A stretch of DNA of 64,000 nucleotides, from NCBI RefSeq assembly GCF_024436395.1, contig NZ_JAFMZO010000001.1:628181-692180 (forward strand), written 5' to 3'. Shown here one piece after another: positions 1 to 8,576 of the stretch; the first letter of the stretch is position 1, and every line of letters starts with the position of its first letter. The position numbers and the translations under genes are program-made. The notes beneath the pieces were generated by a model. The model worked only from the letters and a program-made list of their open reading frames with translations, searched no databases and was not told where the DNA came from. This stretch comes from Paradesertivirga mongoliensis. GTDB lineage: Bacteria > Bacteroidota > Bacteroidia > Sphingobacteriales > Sphingobacteriaceae.

Positions 1-262
1 CCTGTTTTCCCGTTGTATCAGAGCCGACATTAACCCGCGACGACTGCTTACCGTTGCTTTCTTCATATTGGGTAATTGAGACGGTTTGCGCAGCGCCGCT
101 TGCCCCGACGTTCACAGCCGAAGTATCTGCGGCGGTGTTTGAGCGATGAGTATCTAATATATATGCCGTGTCAGACGCCATTTCGTTTTGATTGCCTGGC
201 TCTCCGCAAGAAGCAATAAATAGGGCAGAGCCGCTAAAAAGTAAGTTTAAGAATGCTTTCAT
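1..262 (-). CDS. Putative lipoprotein, 3' end outside window
   Basis: An open frame starts at ATG 262 and runs off the left edge without a stop (87 codons visible). The N-terminus is a short lipoprotein signal peptide, with a hydrophobic stretch followed by the lipobox I-A-S-C, so Cys19 would be lipidated. The following residues (G-E-P-G-N-Q-N-E) are polar and low in complexity, rich in Ser, Thr, Ala and Gln. No domain is recognisable in the visible part. It lies 59 bp downstream of the MFS gene on the same strand and may be its operon partner. The gene is inferred from the signal peptide and open frame only. Confidence 0.6.
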   Translation of the reverse strand, partial: MKAFLNLLFSGSALFIASCGEPGNQNEMASDTAYILDTHRSNTAADTSAVNVGASGAAQTVSITQYEESNGKQSSRVNVGSDTTGKQ

Positions 263-321
263 CTCAGATAAGTTTATCTTTTTAACAAGTTCAAAGCGAA
301 ATAGATTTAAGAAAGCACAGC

Positions 322-1611
322 TTAAGTTTCCGGCGCGTGTATTTCCTTCAGGCCTAAAGGAACCAGTTTTTTGGTTTTTAACCAGGTTAGGGTTACAATA
401 AACAGCGTCATGCTTCCGCCAAATACAATTGCAGGAACAGTGCCCATCAGTTTTGCCGTTAAACCGGATTCAAAGGCTCCAAGTTCATTGGATGAACCGA
501 TAAACATAGAATTTACTGACGAAACTCGTCCGCGCATATTTTCGGGCGTTAATAACTGCATAATGGTGGACCTTATAACCACACTGATGCTATCAAAGAC
601 CCCTTCGAAAAACAGAAATACCAGGGTGAGATAAAAACTGGTGGAAAGTCCGTAGCAGATTATCGAGATCCCAAATCCTGTTACGGCAAATAACAGGTTG
701 CGCCAGGGCTTATTCATCGGCGAATGACGAGCCATAATCAACATAGTAAGTACTGCCCCAACAGCGGGAGCTGCACGCATAATACCGTATTGTTCGGGAC
801 CAACATTAAGTACTTCACTGGCAACTACGGGGATCAAAGCAACAGCGCCACCAAAAAACACCGAAAATAGATCAAGACTCATGGCGCCAAGCATCATCCG
901 GCTACCAAACACAAACCTGATTCCTTCGGATAAACTTTTGTAAATATTTTCTTTAGGGATAAACTGAGGCGGTTGTTTTTTCAGAAAAAAAGTACATCCG
1001 AAAGAGAGTGCAATAAATACCAGTATCAGAAAAAACGTGACCGACACGCCGTAGTAGGCGTAGATCAGTCCACCAAAAGCAGGGCCCCCGACCGATGCGA
1101 TCTGCCAGCCTGTACTGTTCCAGGTTGACGAATTCGCATAATGCTCACGGGGTATAATTTGTGCCATTATAGAAAAAACGGTCGGGCCCATAAAGCCGCG
1201 TGCTATGCCAATCGTAAAAATCATCGAATACATTACCCAAACGGTAGCTGACTCTGAAATACGGGACGAATATGCGGGCAAGGTTACCAGAAATATCACC
1301 AGCGATGAGAAAAACATAGCGGCCAGAATGTATTTCAGCATCTTTGTTTTCTCTGACTTGTCGGCCACATAACCACCATATAATGCGAAACTCAGTGCAG
1401 GGATTGCCTCGGCGAGGCCGATAAGCCCCAACGACAGTTCATCTTTTGTAAGTTTAAAAATGTGCCAGCCTATTACTACAGCCTGAATCTGATAAGCGAA
1501 GGTTAGAAAAAAGCGAATGGTTAAAAACGAGCGAAATTCGGCAAAGCGGAGCGCCGCATAAGGGTCCTTCTTTTCAGGAATTGTCGTTTTATCCGGGTCT
1601 ATATTATCCAA
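322..1611 (-). CDS. MFS transporter (MFS_3 / enterobactin-exporter-like)
   Basis: A 429-residue inner-membrane permease with about twelve hydrophobic segments and a soluble N-terminal tail of about 20 residues. The Y-A-A-L-R-F-A-E-F-R-S-F-L opening and the G-G-Y-V-A-D-K-S-E-K-T-K loop between helices 2 and 3 fit the MFS_3 (EntS-like) group, which exports drugs or siderophores by proton antiport. The substrate cannot be read from the sequence. The start ATG 1611 is followed by a normal N-terminus. The gene lies 46 bp after recG on the same strand, and a lipoprotein gene follows. Family assignment is solid; the exported compound is unknown. Confidence 0.85.
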   Translation of the reverse strand: MDNIDPDKTTIPEKKDPYAALRFAEFRSFLTIRFFLTFAYQIQAVVIGWHIFKLTKDELSLGLIGLAEAIPALSFALYGGYVADKSEKTKMLKYILAAMFFSSLVIFLVTLPAYSSRISESATVWVMYSMIFTIGIARGFMGPTVFSIMAQIIPREHYANSSTWNSTGWQIASVGGPAFGGLIYAYYGVSVTFFLILVFIALSFGCTFFLKKQPPQFIPKENIYKSLSEGIRFVFGSRMMLGAMSLDLFSVFFGGAVALIPVVASEVLNVGPEQYGIMRAAPAVGAVLTMLIMARHSPMNKPWRNLLFAVTGFGISIICYGLSTSFYLTLVFLFFEGVFDSISVVIRSTIMQLLTPENMRGRVSSVNSMFIGSSNELGAFESGLTAKLMGTVPAIVFGGSMTLFIVTLTWLKTKKLVPLGLKEIHAPET

Positions 1612-1657
1612 TTTAATGCTTTACTCAGAATCCAAACAGAGCCGCCAAATTACGGTT

Positions 1658-3763
1658 TTAAGAAATATTATGAAGGGATATTGACCTTTCCTTTTTATTA
1701 AAATACTGTTTTAACAGCCTATTCTCATCCGAAGACAGATTTGGGTCTGTCTCGAAGATTCTGATGACTTCACTTCTGGCTTCCTGCAATATTTCCTGAT
1801 CGTGAGTTAAGTCGGCGAGTTTCAAATCCAGCACACCGCTTTGCCGCGTACCTTCTATATCCCCGGGACCACGCAGTTGCAGGTCAATCTCCGATATTTC
1901 AAATCCGTCATTCGTTTTCACCATGGTTTCGAGGCGAATTTTAGCCTCCTTGCTCAGCTTGTTGCCACTCATCAGAATACAATAAGATTGCTCGGCTCCG
2001 CGCCCTACCCGCCCGCGAAGCTGGTGCAATTGCGACAAACCGAACCGTTCAGAATTCTCAATAATCATCACACTTGCATTGGGCACGTTTACGCCAACTT
2101 CGATCACAGTAGTAGCCACCATGATCTGAGTCTCTCCTTTTATAAAACGCTGCATTTCAAAGTCCTTCTCGGACGGCTTTAACTTACCGTGAACAATGCT
2201 GATGCGATAGTCCGGCAGAGGGAATTCGCGCGAAATCGTTTCTATACCTGCCTCCAGATACAAAAGATCCAGTTTTTCGCTTTCTTTAATTAATGGATAC
2301 ACAATATATACCTGCCTGCCCAGTGCAATCTCCTGCTTCATAAAACCGAACATCCGCAAACGCTGACTTTCAAAAAGGTGTATGGTTTTAATCGGTTTAC
2401 GGCCGGCAGGCAATTCGTCAATCACCGAAACATCAAGATCTCCGTACAAAGTCATCGACAATGTACGCGGAATAGGAGTGGCTGTCATGACCAACACATG
2501 CGGCGGTATGGAGTTCTTCTTCCAGAGCTTAGCCCTCTGCTCCACTCCGAAACGATGTTGCTCGTCTACCACCGCAAGGCCCAGGTTAGAAAATTGTACA
2601 GAATCTTCAATCAGTGCATGAGTACCAACCAGTATATTTAAAGTACCGTTGGCAAGTTGCTCATGAATTACCTTTCGCTCCTTTTTTAAAGTCGAACCCG
2701 TAAGCAATGCAATAGTTGCAAAACCATCGCCAACCATATTTTTAATAGACATAAAATGCTGTTGCGCAAGAATTTCGGTGGGCGCCATAATACAAGCCTG
2801 GCAGCCATTGTCTATAGCCAGAAGCATGCACATTAGCGCCACAACTGTTTTTCCACTTCCAACGTCTCCTTGCAGCAACCTGTTCATCTGAACACCCCGT
2901 TGGGTATCCAGACGTATCTCTTTCAAAACGCGCTTTTGAGCGTTAGTCAGATCAAATGGTAACTTATCCTTGTAAAAAGTATTGAACTTGTCGCCTACTT
3001 TATCGAATACTAAACCTTTAAATTTTTGAGTTCGAAGCAGCTTGTTCTTCAATAATTTAAGCTGAATGAAAAACAATTCCTCAAACTTTAGCCGGCCAAC
3101 AGCGGCCTGTAAAGAACCGGCGTCTGGCGGAAAATGGATATACCGGATGGCCTCTCTACGGCCAATGAGCTTAAATTTTTGGAGGATATATTCCGGAAGC
3201 GTTTCCTCTATTTCGTTAATCACCGCGTCCAGTACCGCAGCCTGAATTTTCTGTATTCCTTTAGTATCCAGAGAAAACTGCTTCAGCTTTTCAGTAGAGT
3301 TATACACAGGTTGCAGAGTTGGATTGCCCTGCTTTTTTAGGTTAGGATTATAGAGTTCGAGTTCAGGGTGAGGAATTGAGATCTTTCCATTAAACTCATT
3401 TGGCTTGCCGAAAACGATAAATACAGCATTCGGTTGCAACATTTTTTCCACCCAGCGCACACCCTGGAACCAAACCAGCTCAATTACACCGGTATCATCC
3501 CTGAGCCTGGCCAACAGTCGGCGTGACTGCTTTTCGCCAATAATCTCTTTTGAAACCAGGCGGCCCAATACTTGCACAGCCGGTAAATCTGGCGTAAGCT
3601 CGCGTATTTTATAAAACCGGGTGCGGTCTATGTATCTGAATGGATAATAATTTATTAAATCCTGATAAGTAAAAACCGACAACTCCTTTTTAAGGACATC
3701 ACCCCGCTGCGGGCCAACGCCTTTCAAATATTCTATGGGGGTGCTTAATGAATGAATTGCCAA
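1658..3763 (-). CDS. recG: ATP-dependent DNA helicase RecG
   Basis: A 701-residue superfamily 2 helicase of the usual RecG length. It remodels stalled replication forks and branch-migrates Holliday junctions. The N-terminal third carries the wedge/OB-fold DNA-binding region. Then follow Walker A (G-D-V-G-S-G-K-T), the DEQH box (V-V-D-E-Q-H-R-F-G), motif III (T-A-T-P-I-P-R-T-L) and the C-terminal helicase part with Q-L-R-G-R-V-G-R-G. All motifs are intact. A TATCTTTG promoter element lies about 27 nt upstream. The MFS gene follows after 46 bp, so the two may be co-transcribed. Confidence 0.97.
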   Translation of the reverse strand: MAIHSLSTPIEYLKGVGPQRGDVLKKELSVFTYQDLINYYPFRYIDRTRFYKIRELTPDLPAVQVLGRLVSKEIIGEKQSRRLLARLRDDTGVIELVWFQGVRWVEKMLQPNAVFIVFGKPNEFNGKISIPHPELELYNPNLKKQGNPTLQPVYNSTEKLKQFSLDTKGIQKIQAAVLDAVINEIEETLPEYILQKFKLIGRREAIRYIHFPPDAGSLQAAVGRLKFEELFFIQLKLLKNKLLRTQKFKGLVFDKVGDKFNTFYKDKLPFDLTNAQKRVLKEIRLDTQRGVQMNRLLQGDVGSGKTVVALMCMLLAIDNGCQACIMAPTEILAQQHFMSIKNMVGDGFATIALLTGSTLKKERKVIHEQLANGTLNILVGTHALIEDSVQFSNLGLAVVDEQHRFGVEQRAKLWKKNSIPPHVLVMTATPIPRTLSMTLYGDLDVSVIDELPAGRKPIKTIHLFESQRLRMFGFMKQEIALGRQVYIVYPLIKESEKLDLLYLEAGIETISREFPLPDYRISIVHGKLKPSEKDFEMQRFIKGETQIMVATTVIEVGVNVPNASVMIIENSERFGLSQLHQLRGRVGRGAEQSYCILMSGNKLSKEAKIRLETMVKTNDGFEISEIDLQLRGPGDIEGTRQSGVLDLKLADLTHDQEILQEARSEVIRIFETDPNLSSDENRLLKQYFNKKERSISLHNIS

Positions 3764-3790
3764 GATTTATCTCCAGGGTTTTTACCCTAT

Positions 3791-3798
3791 CAAAGATA
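3791..3798 (-). promoter_or_regulatory. Bacteroidota -7 element (TATCTTTG) for recG
   Basis: An exact match to the Bacteroidota -7 consensus TAnnTTTG, read on the minus strand, 27 nt before the recG start codon. I see no clear -33 TTTG partner at the usual spacing. Confidence 0.45.
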
Positions 3799-3815
3799 AT
3801 TTAAAGATGTCAGGT

Positions 3816-4730
3816 TTAAAGCCTTTCCGGGATGAATCCCATTTCAATCATCCAGCGCTCGCATAAAACAGTCCAGTAGTCGGTAGAGCCCGGATTATTT
3901 CTTAAAGCAATTGCATGTCCTCCTTGCGGGAAAGCATGCAAGGCCGCCGAAATATTCTTTTCCAGTAACGCATTATAAAACATCAGACTATTGCGCACAC
4001 TTACGGCCTTATCGTTAAAAGCATGTACTAAAAAGGCCGGCGGTGTGGTAGCAGATACCTTTAAATGGGGGGAGTATGTCTCGCGTTTAGCTCGCGATGA
4101 ATTAATGCCTAATAAATTATCGCGGCTGCCAACATGAGCGTAGGCTCCTAAATCAATAACAGGTGAAACCAGTATACTGAAATTTGGCAGGTAGCTCTGT
4201 TTATCGAGGCTATCGCCGATAGACGACAGATCCTGATTTATGGTGCCGAGGCTCGCTGCCAAATGGCCACCCGCGGATGAGCCCTGAACGCCAATTTTGC
4301 CGGGATTGATTCCCCAACGCCAGGCGTTGGCACGAACAAATCTGATTGCCCGCTGGCCGTCCTGAAAGGGCCCTTTTTCTCTTTCCCTTAAGTCGGGAGA
4401 AGTAGGTAAACGATAATTTACCACAAATGCGCTGATACCTATCGTATTAAACCATTTGGCCAGCTGGAAACCGCTGATATTCAGCGCGAGCCTCGCATAA
4501 CCGCCTCCCGGAAAAATCAATACGGCAGCACCCTTATTTTCCTTTTTAGATGGGAAAAAAGCGTACATCCCCGGCGTGGCAACCCTGTAAGCATAATCCT
4601 CCGTGATGCTGTCTGTCAGTTTTAATCCTTTTGAATTGGGCATTTTGCCCTCTGGCCATAACGGAATAAATTCCTGAGCGGATGTACAAAACGGTACTAC
4701 AACAAAGAGAATGCTTATCAGGAACTTCAT
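3816..4730 (-). CDS. Secreted alpha/beta hydrolase (carbohydrate esterase-like)
   Basis: A 304-residue alpha/beta-hydrolase with a cleavable signal peptide (residues 1 to about 18, ending C-T-S-A-Q). The oxyanion-hole segment I-F-P-G-G-G-Y-A-R stands in place of HGGG. The nucleophile elbow is G-S-S-A-G-G, and a late Asp (A-F-N-D-K-A) and His (Q-G-G-H-A) complete the triad. This is the BD-FAE / acetyl-esterase type often found next to xylan and pectin enzymes. It is the last gene of the pectinesterase-GH43-esterase operon, 5 bp after the GH43 gene, so removal of acetyl or feruloyl groups from plant polysaccharide is a reasonable inference. The exact substrate is open. Confidence 0.82.
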   Translation of the reverse strand: MKFLISILFVVVPFCTSAQEFIPLWPEGKMPNSKGLKLTDSITEDYAYRVATPGMYAFFPSKKENKGAAVLIFPGGGYARLALNISGFQLAKWFNTIGISAFVVNYRLPTSPDLREREKGPFQDGQRAIRFVRANAWRWGINPGKIGVQGSSAGGHLAASLGTINQDLSSIGDSLDKQSYLPNFSILVSPVIDLGAYAHVGSRDNLLGINSSRAKRETYSPHLKVSATTPPAFLVHAFNDKAVSVRNSLMFYNALLEKNISAALHAFPQGGHAIALRNNPGSTDYWTVLCERWMIEMGFIPERL

Positions 4731-4735
4731 ATAGT

Positions 4736-6391
4736 CTATTTAACAGGTTCTACTCTAAACCAATCGAAATCCGCAAATCCTGAATCGTTTATTTGCCTGT
4801 CGCGCGTAGCGAAAAGCCCTACTTTAGCGCCTTTCCAACGGCCCACCTCGGCCTGAAACTCTTCCCCTGCATCAACAAAAGTTTGTCCGTCGAAACTGTA
4901 ACTGAACTGGCATTTGGCACCAGGGATCACCTTTACTCTGAAATAAGCGGTGGGGCTGCTCGCTTTCATAATCACTTTCTCTTCCTCTGATTTTCCCCGT
5001 TCAGCATCTTTTCCGAGTGTATAAACCAGGTAAGTTCCGTCTTTTTTGCTTTTTAACGCAATATTTGCGTAGCTAAAGCCCATAATGGTCAAACCAACTT
5101 TTTCATTCTCCAGGTTTGCATTGGGCGTAAATTTCATTTTGGTAGTTACCATAAACTCGTCCGCCGGAAACTTTTGAAGCAAAACATTAGGTGCAGCCCA
5201 CAAATTTTTTGCGCTGTCGGGAAGCTTATCGGTAAACAATCTTAACGCGCCGTTCGCCACGTGCATAAATGCCCAGGTGCTTTTAGGATTAGCCATCCAT
5301 TGCCATTGCAAGCCCAATTTAAGACCGCTAAATTCATCGCTTTCAACGGGAGTAACCATCGGATACGTCTTTCCAACATTTGGTTTTTTATAAACCAAAA
5401 CCGGTTCTCCTGTTCCGTCGCCATCCTTATCAATCCCGATTACGGGCCAGTTATTCACCCATTTCATGGGATTGAGATGTACAACCCTGCCGTAAGGACC
5501 TTTGTCCTGGAAATGCAAGAACCAGTCCTCGCCGGAAGGCGTGTCAACCCAGGCGCCCTGATGCGGACCATTTACTGTAGTTGTACCCTGATGCATCACT
5601 ACTTTTCTTTCGTAGGGGCCATATAAATTTTTGGAGCGCAGAACCAATTGCCAGCCGGTAGAAACCCCGCCCGCCGGAGCAAAAATGTAGTAATAACCGT
5701 TCCTCTTGTAAAACTTGGGGCCTTCGATAGTCGGATCGGTGTCGTGCCCGTCGTATACAATTACCCCTTCGTCTAATGACTTGGTTCCCGAGGTGTTTAA
5801 TTCTCTCACCATCATAATACTCTTGATTCCGGCCCTACTACCGGCAAAAGCGTACACTAAATATACTTTACCATTGTCGTCCCAAAGCGGGCAGGGATCA
5901 ATCAGCCCTTTACCACCTGCAACTAAAATGGGCTCAGACCATGGGCCTGCAGCGTTTTTGGCCTTGGTTAGATATATTCCAAAATCAGGATCCGGATAAT
6001 AAATGTAAAACTCACCGTTGCGATAGCGGATAGAGGGCGCCCATACTCCCTGACCGTGACGTGGCACCGAAAAATAATCAAATGGAGGCTGACGCTTTAA
6101 CGCATGACCAATGATTTTCCAGTTTACCAAATCTTTTGAGTGCAAAACAGGCAGACCCGGCACGTCCTCAAAAGAAGAAGAGATCAGATAATAATCATTC
6201 CCAACCCGCACGGCATCAGGATCCGAATAATCCGCATTGAGTACAGGATTTTTGAAGTTTCCGTTGCCTAAATCAGCTACCCAAACCTTCGATACGTAGT
6301 TTGACGATGTTTGTGCGCTTGCAGGAATCATTAACGCGTAAAACGCCAATCCCACAAAAATTCTACTAAGTGTACTCTTTTTATTTATCAT
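4736..6391 (-). CDS. Secreted GH43 glycoside hydrolase (beta-xylosidase / arabinofuranosidase-like)
   Basis: A 551-residue exported enzyme with signal peptide (residues 1-27, ending A-S-A-Q). The N-terminal five-bladed propeller has GH43 hallmarks: N-A-D-Y-S-D-P-D at residues 52-59 (general base Asp), L-I-D-P-C-P-L-W-D-D, and T-I-E-G-P-K-F-Y (general acid Glu). From about residue 350 a beta-sandwich domain follows, of the kind found at the C-terminus of GH43 xylosidases. GH43 enzymes release xylose or arabinose by inversion. The gene is the middle one of three tightly spaced genes (gaps of 5 bp each). Location opposite xylB-xylA favours xylosidase activity, but an arabinofuranosidase cannot be excluded. 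Confidence 0.9.
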   Translation of the reverse strand: MINKKSTLSRIFVGLAFYALMIPASAQTSSNYVSKVWVADLGNGNFKNPVLNADYSDPDAVRVGNDYYLISSSFEDVPGLPVLHSKDLVNWKIIGHALKRQPPFDYFSVPRHGQGVWAPSIRYRNGEFYIYYPDPDFGIYLTKAKNAAGPWSEPILVAGGKGLIDPCPLWDDNGKVYLVYAFAGSRAGIKSIMMVRELNTSGTKSLDEGVIVYDGHDTDPTIEGPKFYKRNGYYYIFAPAGGVSTGWQLVLRSKNLYGPYERKVVMHQGTTTVNGPHQGAWVDTPSGEDWFLHFQDKGPYGRVVHLNPMKWVNNWPVIGIDKDGDGTGEPVLVYKKPNVGKTYPMVTPVESDEFSGLKLGLQWQWMANPKSTWAFMHVANGALRLFTDKLPDSAKNLWAAPNVLLQKFPADEFMVTTKMKFTPNANLENEKVGLTIMGFSYANIALKSKKDGTYLVYTLGKDAERGKSEEEKVIMKASSPTAYFRVKVIPGAKCQFSYSFDGQTFVDAGEEFQAEVGRWKGAKVGLFATRDRQINDSGFADFDWFRVEPVK

Positions 6392-6396
6392 GATGA

Positions 6397-7398
6397 TTAT
6401 AATTCAGGCAACCATTGCCCTTGTCCCGAGAATATATTCTTAAGTGTATATTTTTTTATTTCCTTTTTTGATAACTGTTTCGACCAATCAACCCTTTTAT
6501 CATTTCCAGACCCGGGACCGAAAGATTTATACTCAGCATACAGGGTGGTTTTTTCTTTATCGGGAAACATTTTGTCTCCTTTCCAGGGATTCCAGCCTTC
6601 AGGAACAATATGAGCGCCCATTTCTGTGCGGATAAATACAGTTTGAGCATGAGGCCTCCAGGGTCTTCCCAGGAAAACCTTCGTCGCTGAAGGATCGGCA
6701 ATTAACTTACAGTCCAAAAACACATATCCATACTTTTGATGCGGCGTTGTTGCTGCCGCCGTGATGTAAGAATTGCTCAGGCTATTAATGGTACAATTTT
6801 GAAACACAACGGTAGCTTCACCAAAAATAAAATCGGTAGTGCCCTCGATATAACAATCTTTATAATATTGGCGGCTGGTTCCGGTAGCGGTATACAAGGT
6901 GTCCTGATTGCCCAAAATGCGACAATTTAAAATTACTGCTCTATCTCCTTCTACATGCAGCGCGACTGCCTGTCCCACTCTGCCGGCAGTATTTTGAATT
7001 GTTAAATTTTCCGCTTTAAAATCATTGCCCTCGACTAAAACGGTATAAGATGTAAAGGTGCTGAATTTGCTGTGTCCATATAGATCTTTTCCTGACGGGT
7101 ACGTTTTTCCGGAAAAATCATCCCCGGTGATAATGGTATTTTCTTTGTCTTCACCTATTAAATGAATATGCGTTTTCCAGGAAGGAATCACCAGTTTCTC
7201 ATTATAAACGCCCTTTTTAATATAGATCTTAACATCTGCACGCGAAAGATCACGAACAGAATTAATCGCTTCTTGGATAGTTTTGAAATTTCCGCTTCCA
7301 TCCTTCGCTACGGTTATAGGGGCTATTGCGACCTGGATTTGAGCGCTTGATATAGAAAACGAGAAAATCAAAAAGAATAAAAAGGCTACTCTTTTCAT
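6397..7398 (-). CDS. Secreted pectinesterase (CE8)
   Basis: A 333-residue right-handed beta-helix enzyme that removes methyl groups from homogalacturonan. The signal peptide spans residues 1-20. CE8 signatures occur in order: G-V-Y-N-E (63-67), G-Q-A-V-A-L (142-147), N-Q-D-T-L-Y-T (164-170, catalytic acid Asp), D-F-I-F-G (189-193, nucleophile Asp) and L-G-R-P-W (243-247, substrate Arg). All catalytic residues are present, and the length suits a single-domain enzyme without an inhibitory pro-region. It is the first gene of the operon, directly downstream of the operator-like palindrome at 7455-7468. Confidence 0.95.
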   Translation of the reverse strand: MKRVAFLFFLIFSFSISSAQIQVAIAPITVAKDGSGNFKTIQEAINSVRDLSRADVKIYIKKGVYNEKLVIPSWKTHIHLIGEDKENTIITGDDFSGKTYPSGKDLYGHSKFSTFTSYTVLVEGNDFKAENLTIQNTAGRVGQAVALHVEGDRAVILNCRILGNQDTLYTATGTSRQYYKDCYIEGTTDFIFGEATVVFQNCTINSLSNSYITAAATTPHQKYGYVFLDCKLIADPSATKVFLGRPWRPHAQTVFIRTEMGAHIVPEGWNPWKGDKMFPDKEKTTLYAEYKSFGPGSGNDKRVDWSKQLSKKEIKKYTLKNIFSGQGQWLPEL

Positions 7399-7423
7399 AA
7401 AATTGGTTTAAAACAAGGAATTG

Positions 7424-7454
7424 CAAGGTTAACAAGAATTAGTCTTTTATCCAA
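7424..7454 (-). promoter_or_regulatory. Candidate promoter of the pectinesterase-GH43-esterase operon
   Basis: On the minus strand, TTG at 7454-7452 and TAACCTTG at 7431-7424 are separated by 20 bp. They match the Bacteroidota -33 (TTG/TTTG) and -7 (TAnnTTTG, one mismatch). The operator-like palindrome abuts the -33 end and the pectinesterase ATG is 25 nt downstream. Confidence 0.45.
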
Positions 7455-7468
7455 TGCGAACGTTAGCA
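7455..7468. promoter_or_regulatory. LacI-type operator before the pectinesterase operon
   Basis: TGCGAACGTTAGCA is a 14-bp near-palindrome centred on AACGTT, two bp beyond the stop of the LacI regulator gene. It has the same form, TGCnAACGTTnGCA, as the perfect palindrome before xylB. LacI-family operators commonly have such a central CG dyad. Binding by the neighbouring regulator is inferred. Confidence 0.65.
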
Positions 7469-7469
7469 T

Positions 7470-8489
7470 TTATGCATTAATTCTGCTGGACGACTCCCTT
7501 ACAATTAAAATTGGTTCAAGAATTAACTGCTCAGGGCTAAACGCTTTTGAGTTATTCCGTATTTCGTTCAGGAATATACGGGCTGTTTCTTCCCCCATTT
7601 TTGCAGTTTGCTGATCGATCGTAGACAAAGCGGGACTTACGAGACTACCAAAAGCTTCGTTTGCAAAGCCAATTATGCCTACTTCCTGAGGTATCTTTAT
7701 ACCTTCTTCTTTAAGAGCCTGCATAGCGCCCATTGCGGTATAATCTTCAAGTGCAAAAATGGCGTCGTACTTTTTGCCCTGAAGTTTTGCCTCTGTAACC
7801 ACAGATTTCCCAAATTCAAGCGAAAAATCTCCTTTTATGATCAACTCCTCGTTAACCGGTAAGTTATAATGCGTCAAAGCATCGAGATATCCGCGAAGGC
7901 GGTTCTTGAAAATTGCGATTTCCTGATGTGCAGTGATATGAAGGATATTTTTATATCCTTGTTTAATGAGATGTTCGGTGGCTATGAAACCTCCTTTATA
8001 ATCATCGATTACAACAGACGAGACATTAAGATCTGCCAACTCGCGGTCGAAAAACATTAAAGGAATGTTTCTGCTCCTTATTTCCCTATAAGCTTCGTTA
8101 CTGGTTTCGGTGGTCACCGACGAAATTATCCCATCTACTCTCGACTGCAAAAACGTCTCGATGCCCTTTGCCTCGTGCTTGTTTGATTCATTTGACTGAT
8201 ATAAAAGGATGTTATAACCATTGGCATTCATTACATTTTCGATCCCAGATACAACCGAACTGAAAAAGCTAACGTGCAGATTCGGAACGATAACTCCTAC
8301 AATGTTACTCCGGCCCGAACGTAAAGACGATGCGATTTTATTTTGCCGGTAATTAAGGCGGGCGGCCGTTTCGCGGACGGCTTTCTTAGTAGCCAAACTG
8401 ATAGCAGGATGGTCGTTCAACGCTCTTGCTACAGTAGAAAACGTAATATTCAGCTCTTTAGCGATATCAAGAATAGTAGGTTTCTTCAA
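7470..8489 (-). CDS. LacI-family transcriptional regulator of sugar use
   Basis: A 339-residue regulator. The N-terminal helix-turn-helix (residues 4-25, T-I-L-D-I-A-K-E-L-N and T-V-A-R-A-L-N) is followed by the hinge helix with S-S-L-R-S-G-R-S-N. A periplasmic-binding-protein-like sensor domain fills residues 60-335. It lies between the pectin/xylan operon and xylB-xylA, with a matching palindrome before each, so repression of both relieved by a sugar such as xylose is the natural reading. The inducer is not shown by the sequence. The start ATG 8489 gives the standard M-K-K-P-T-I-L-D-I-A opening. Confidence 0.92.
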   Translation of the reverse strand: MKKPTILDIAKELNITFSTVARALNDHPAISLATKKAVRETAARLNYRQNKIASSLRSGRSNIVGVIVPNLHVSFFSSVVSGIENVMNANGYNILLYQSNESNKHEAKGIETFLQSRVDGIISSVTTETSNEAYREIRSRNIPLMFFDRELADLNVSSVVIDDYKGGFIATEHLIKQGYKNILHITAHQEIAIFKNRLRGYLDALTHYNLPVNEELIIKGDFSLEFGKSVVTEAKLQGKKYDAIFALEDYTAMGAMQALKEEGIKIPQEVGIIGFANEAFGSLVSPALSTIDQQTAKMGEETARIFLNEIRNNSKAFSPEQLILEPILIVRESSSRINA

Positions 8490-8545
8490 AATTTTTTGTT
8501 TTAGACGATAAATCTAGTCATTTAAAAATATTTATCATACCTTAG

Positions 8546-8559
8546 TGCCAACGTTGGCA
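8546..8559. promoter_or_regulatory. LacI-type operator before xylB
   Basis: TGCCAACGTTGGCA is a perfect 14-bp palindrome, 17 bp before the xylB ATG and abutting TACCTTAG (8538-8545), one mismatch from the -7 consensus. A repressor bound here would block transcription start. It pairs with the similar site at 7455-7468. Confidence 0.72.
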
Positions 8560-8576
8560 ATTTAAACCATTCATAA

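Noticed and set aside
5259..5265. Other CACGTG hexamers (for example near 5259, 11163, 12023 and 46683) as further parS sites
   Set aside because: Their flanks do not match GTTnCACGTGnAAC; only the pair at 54698-54736 does.
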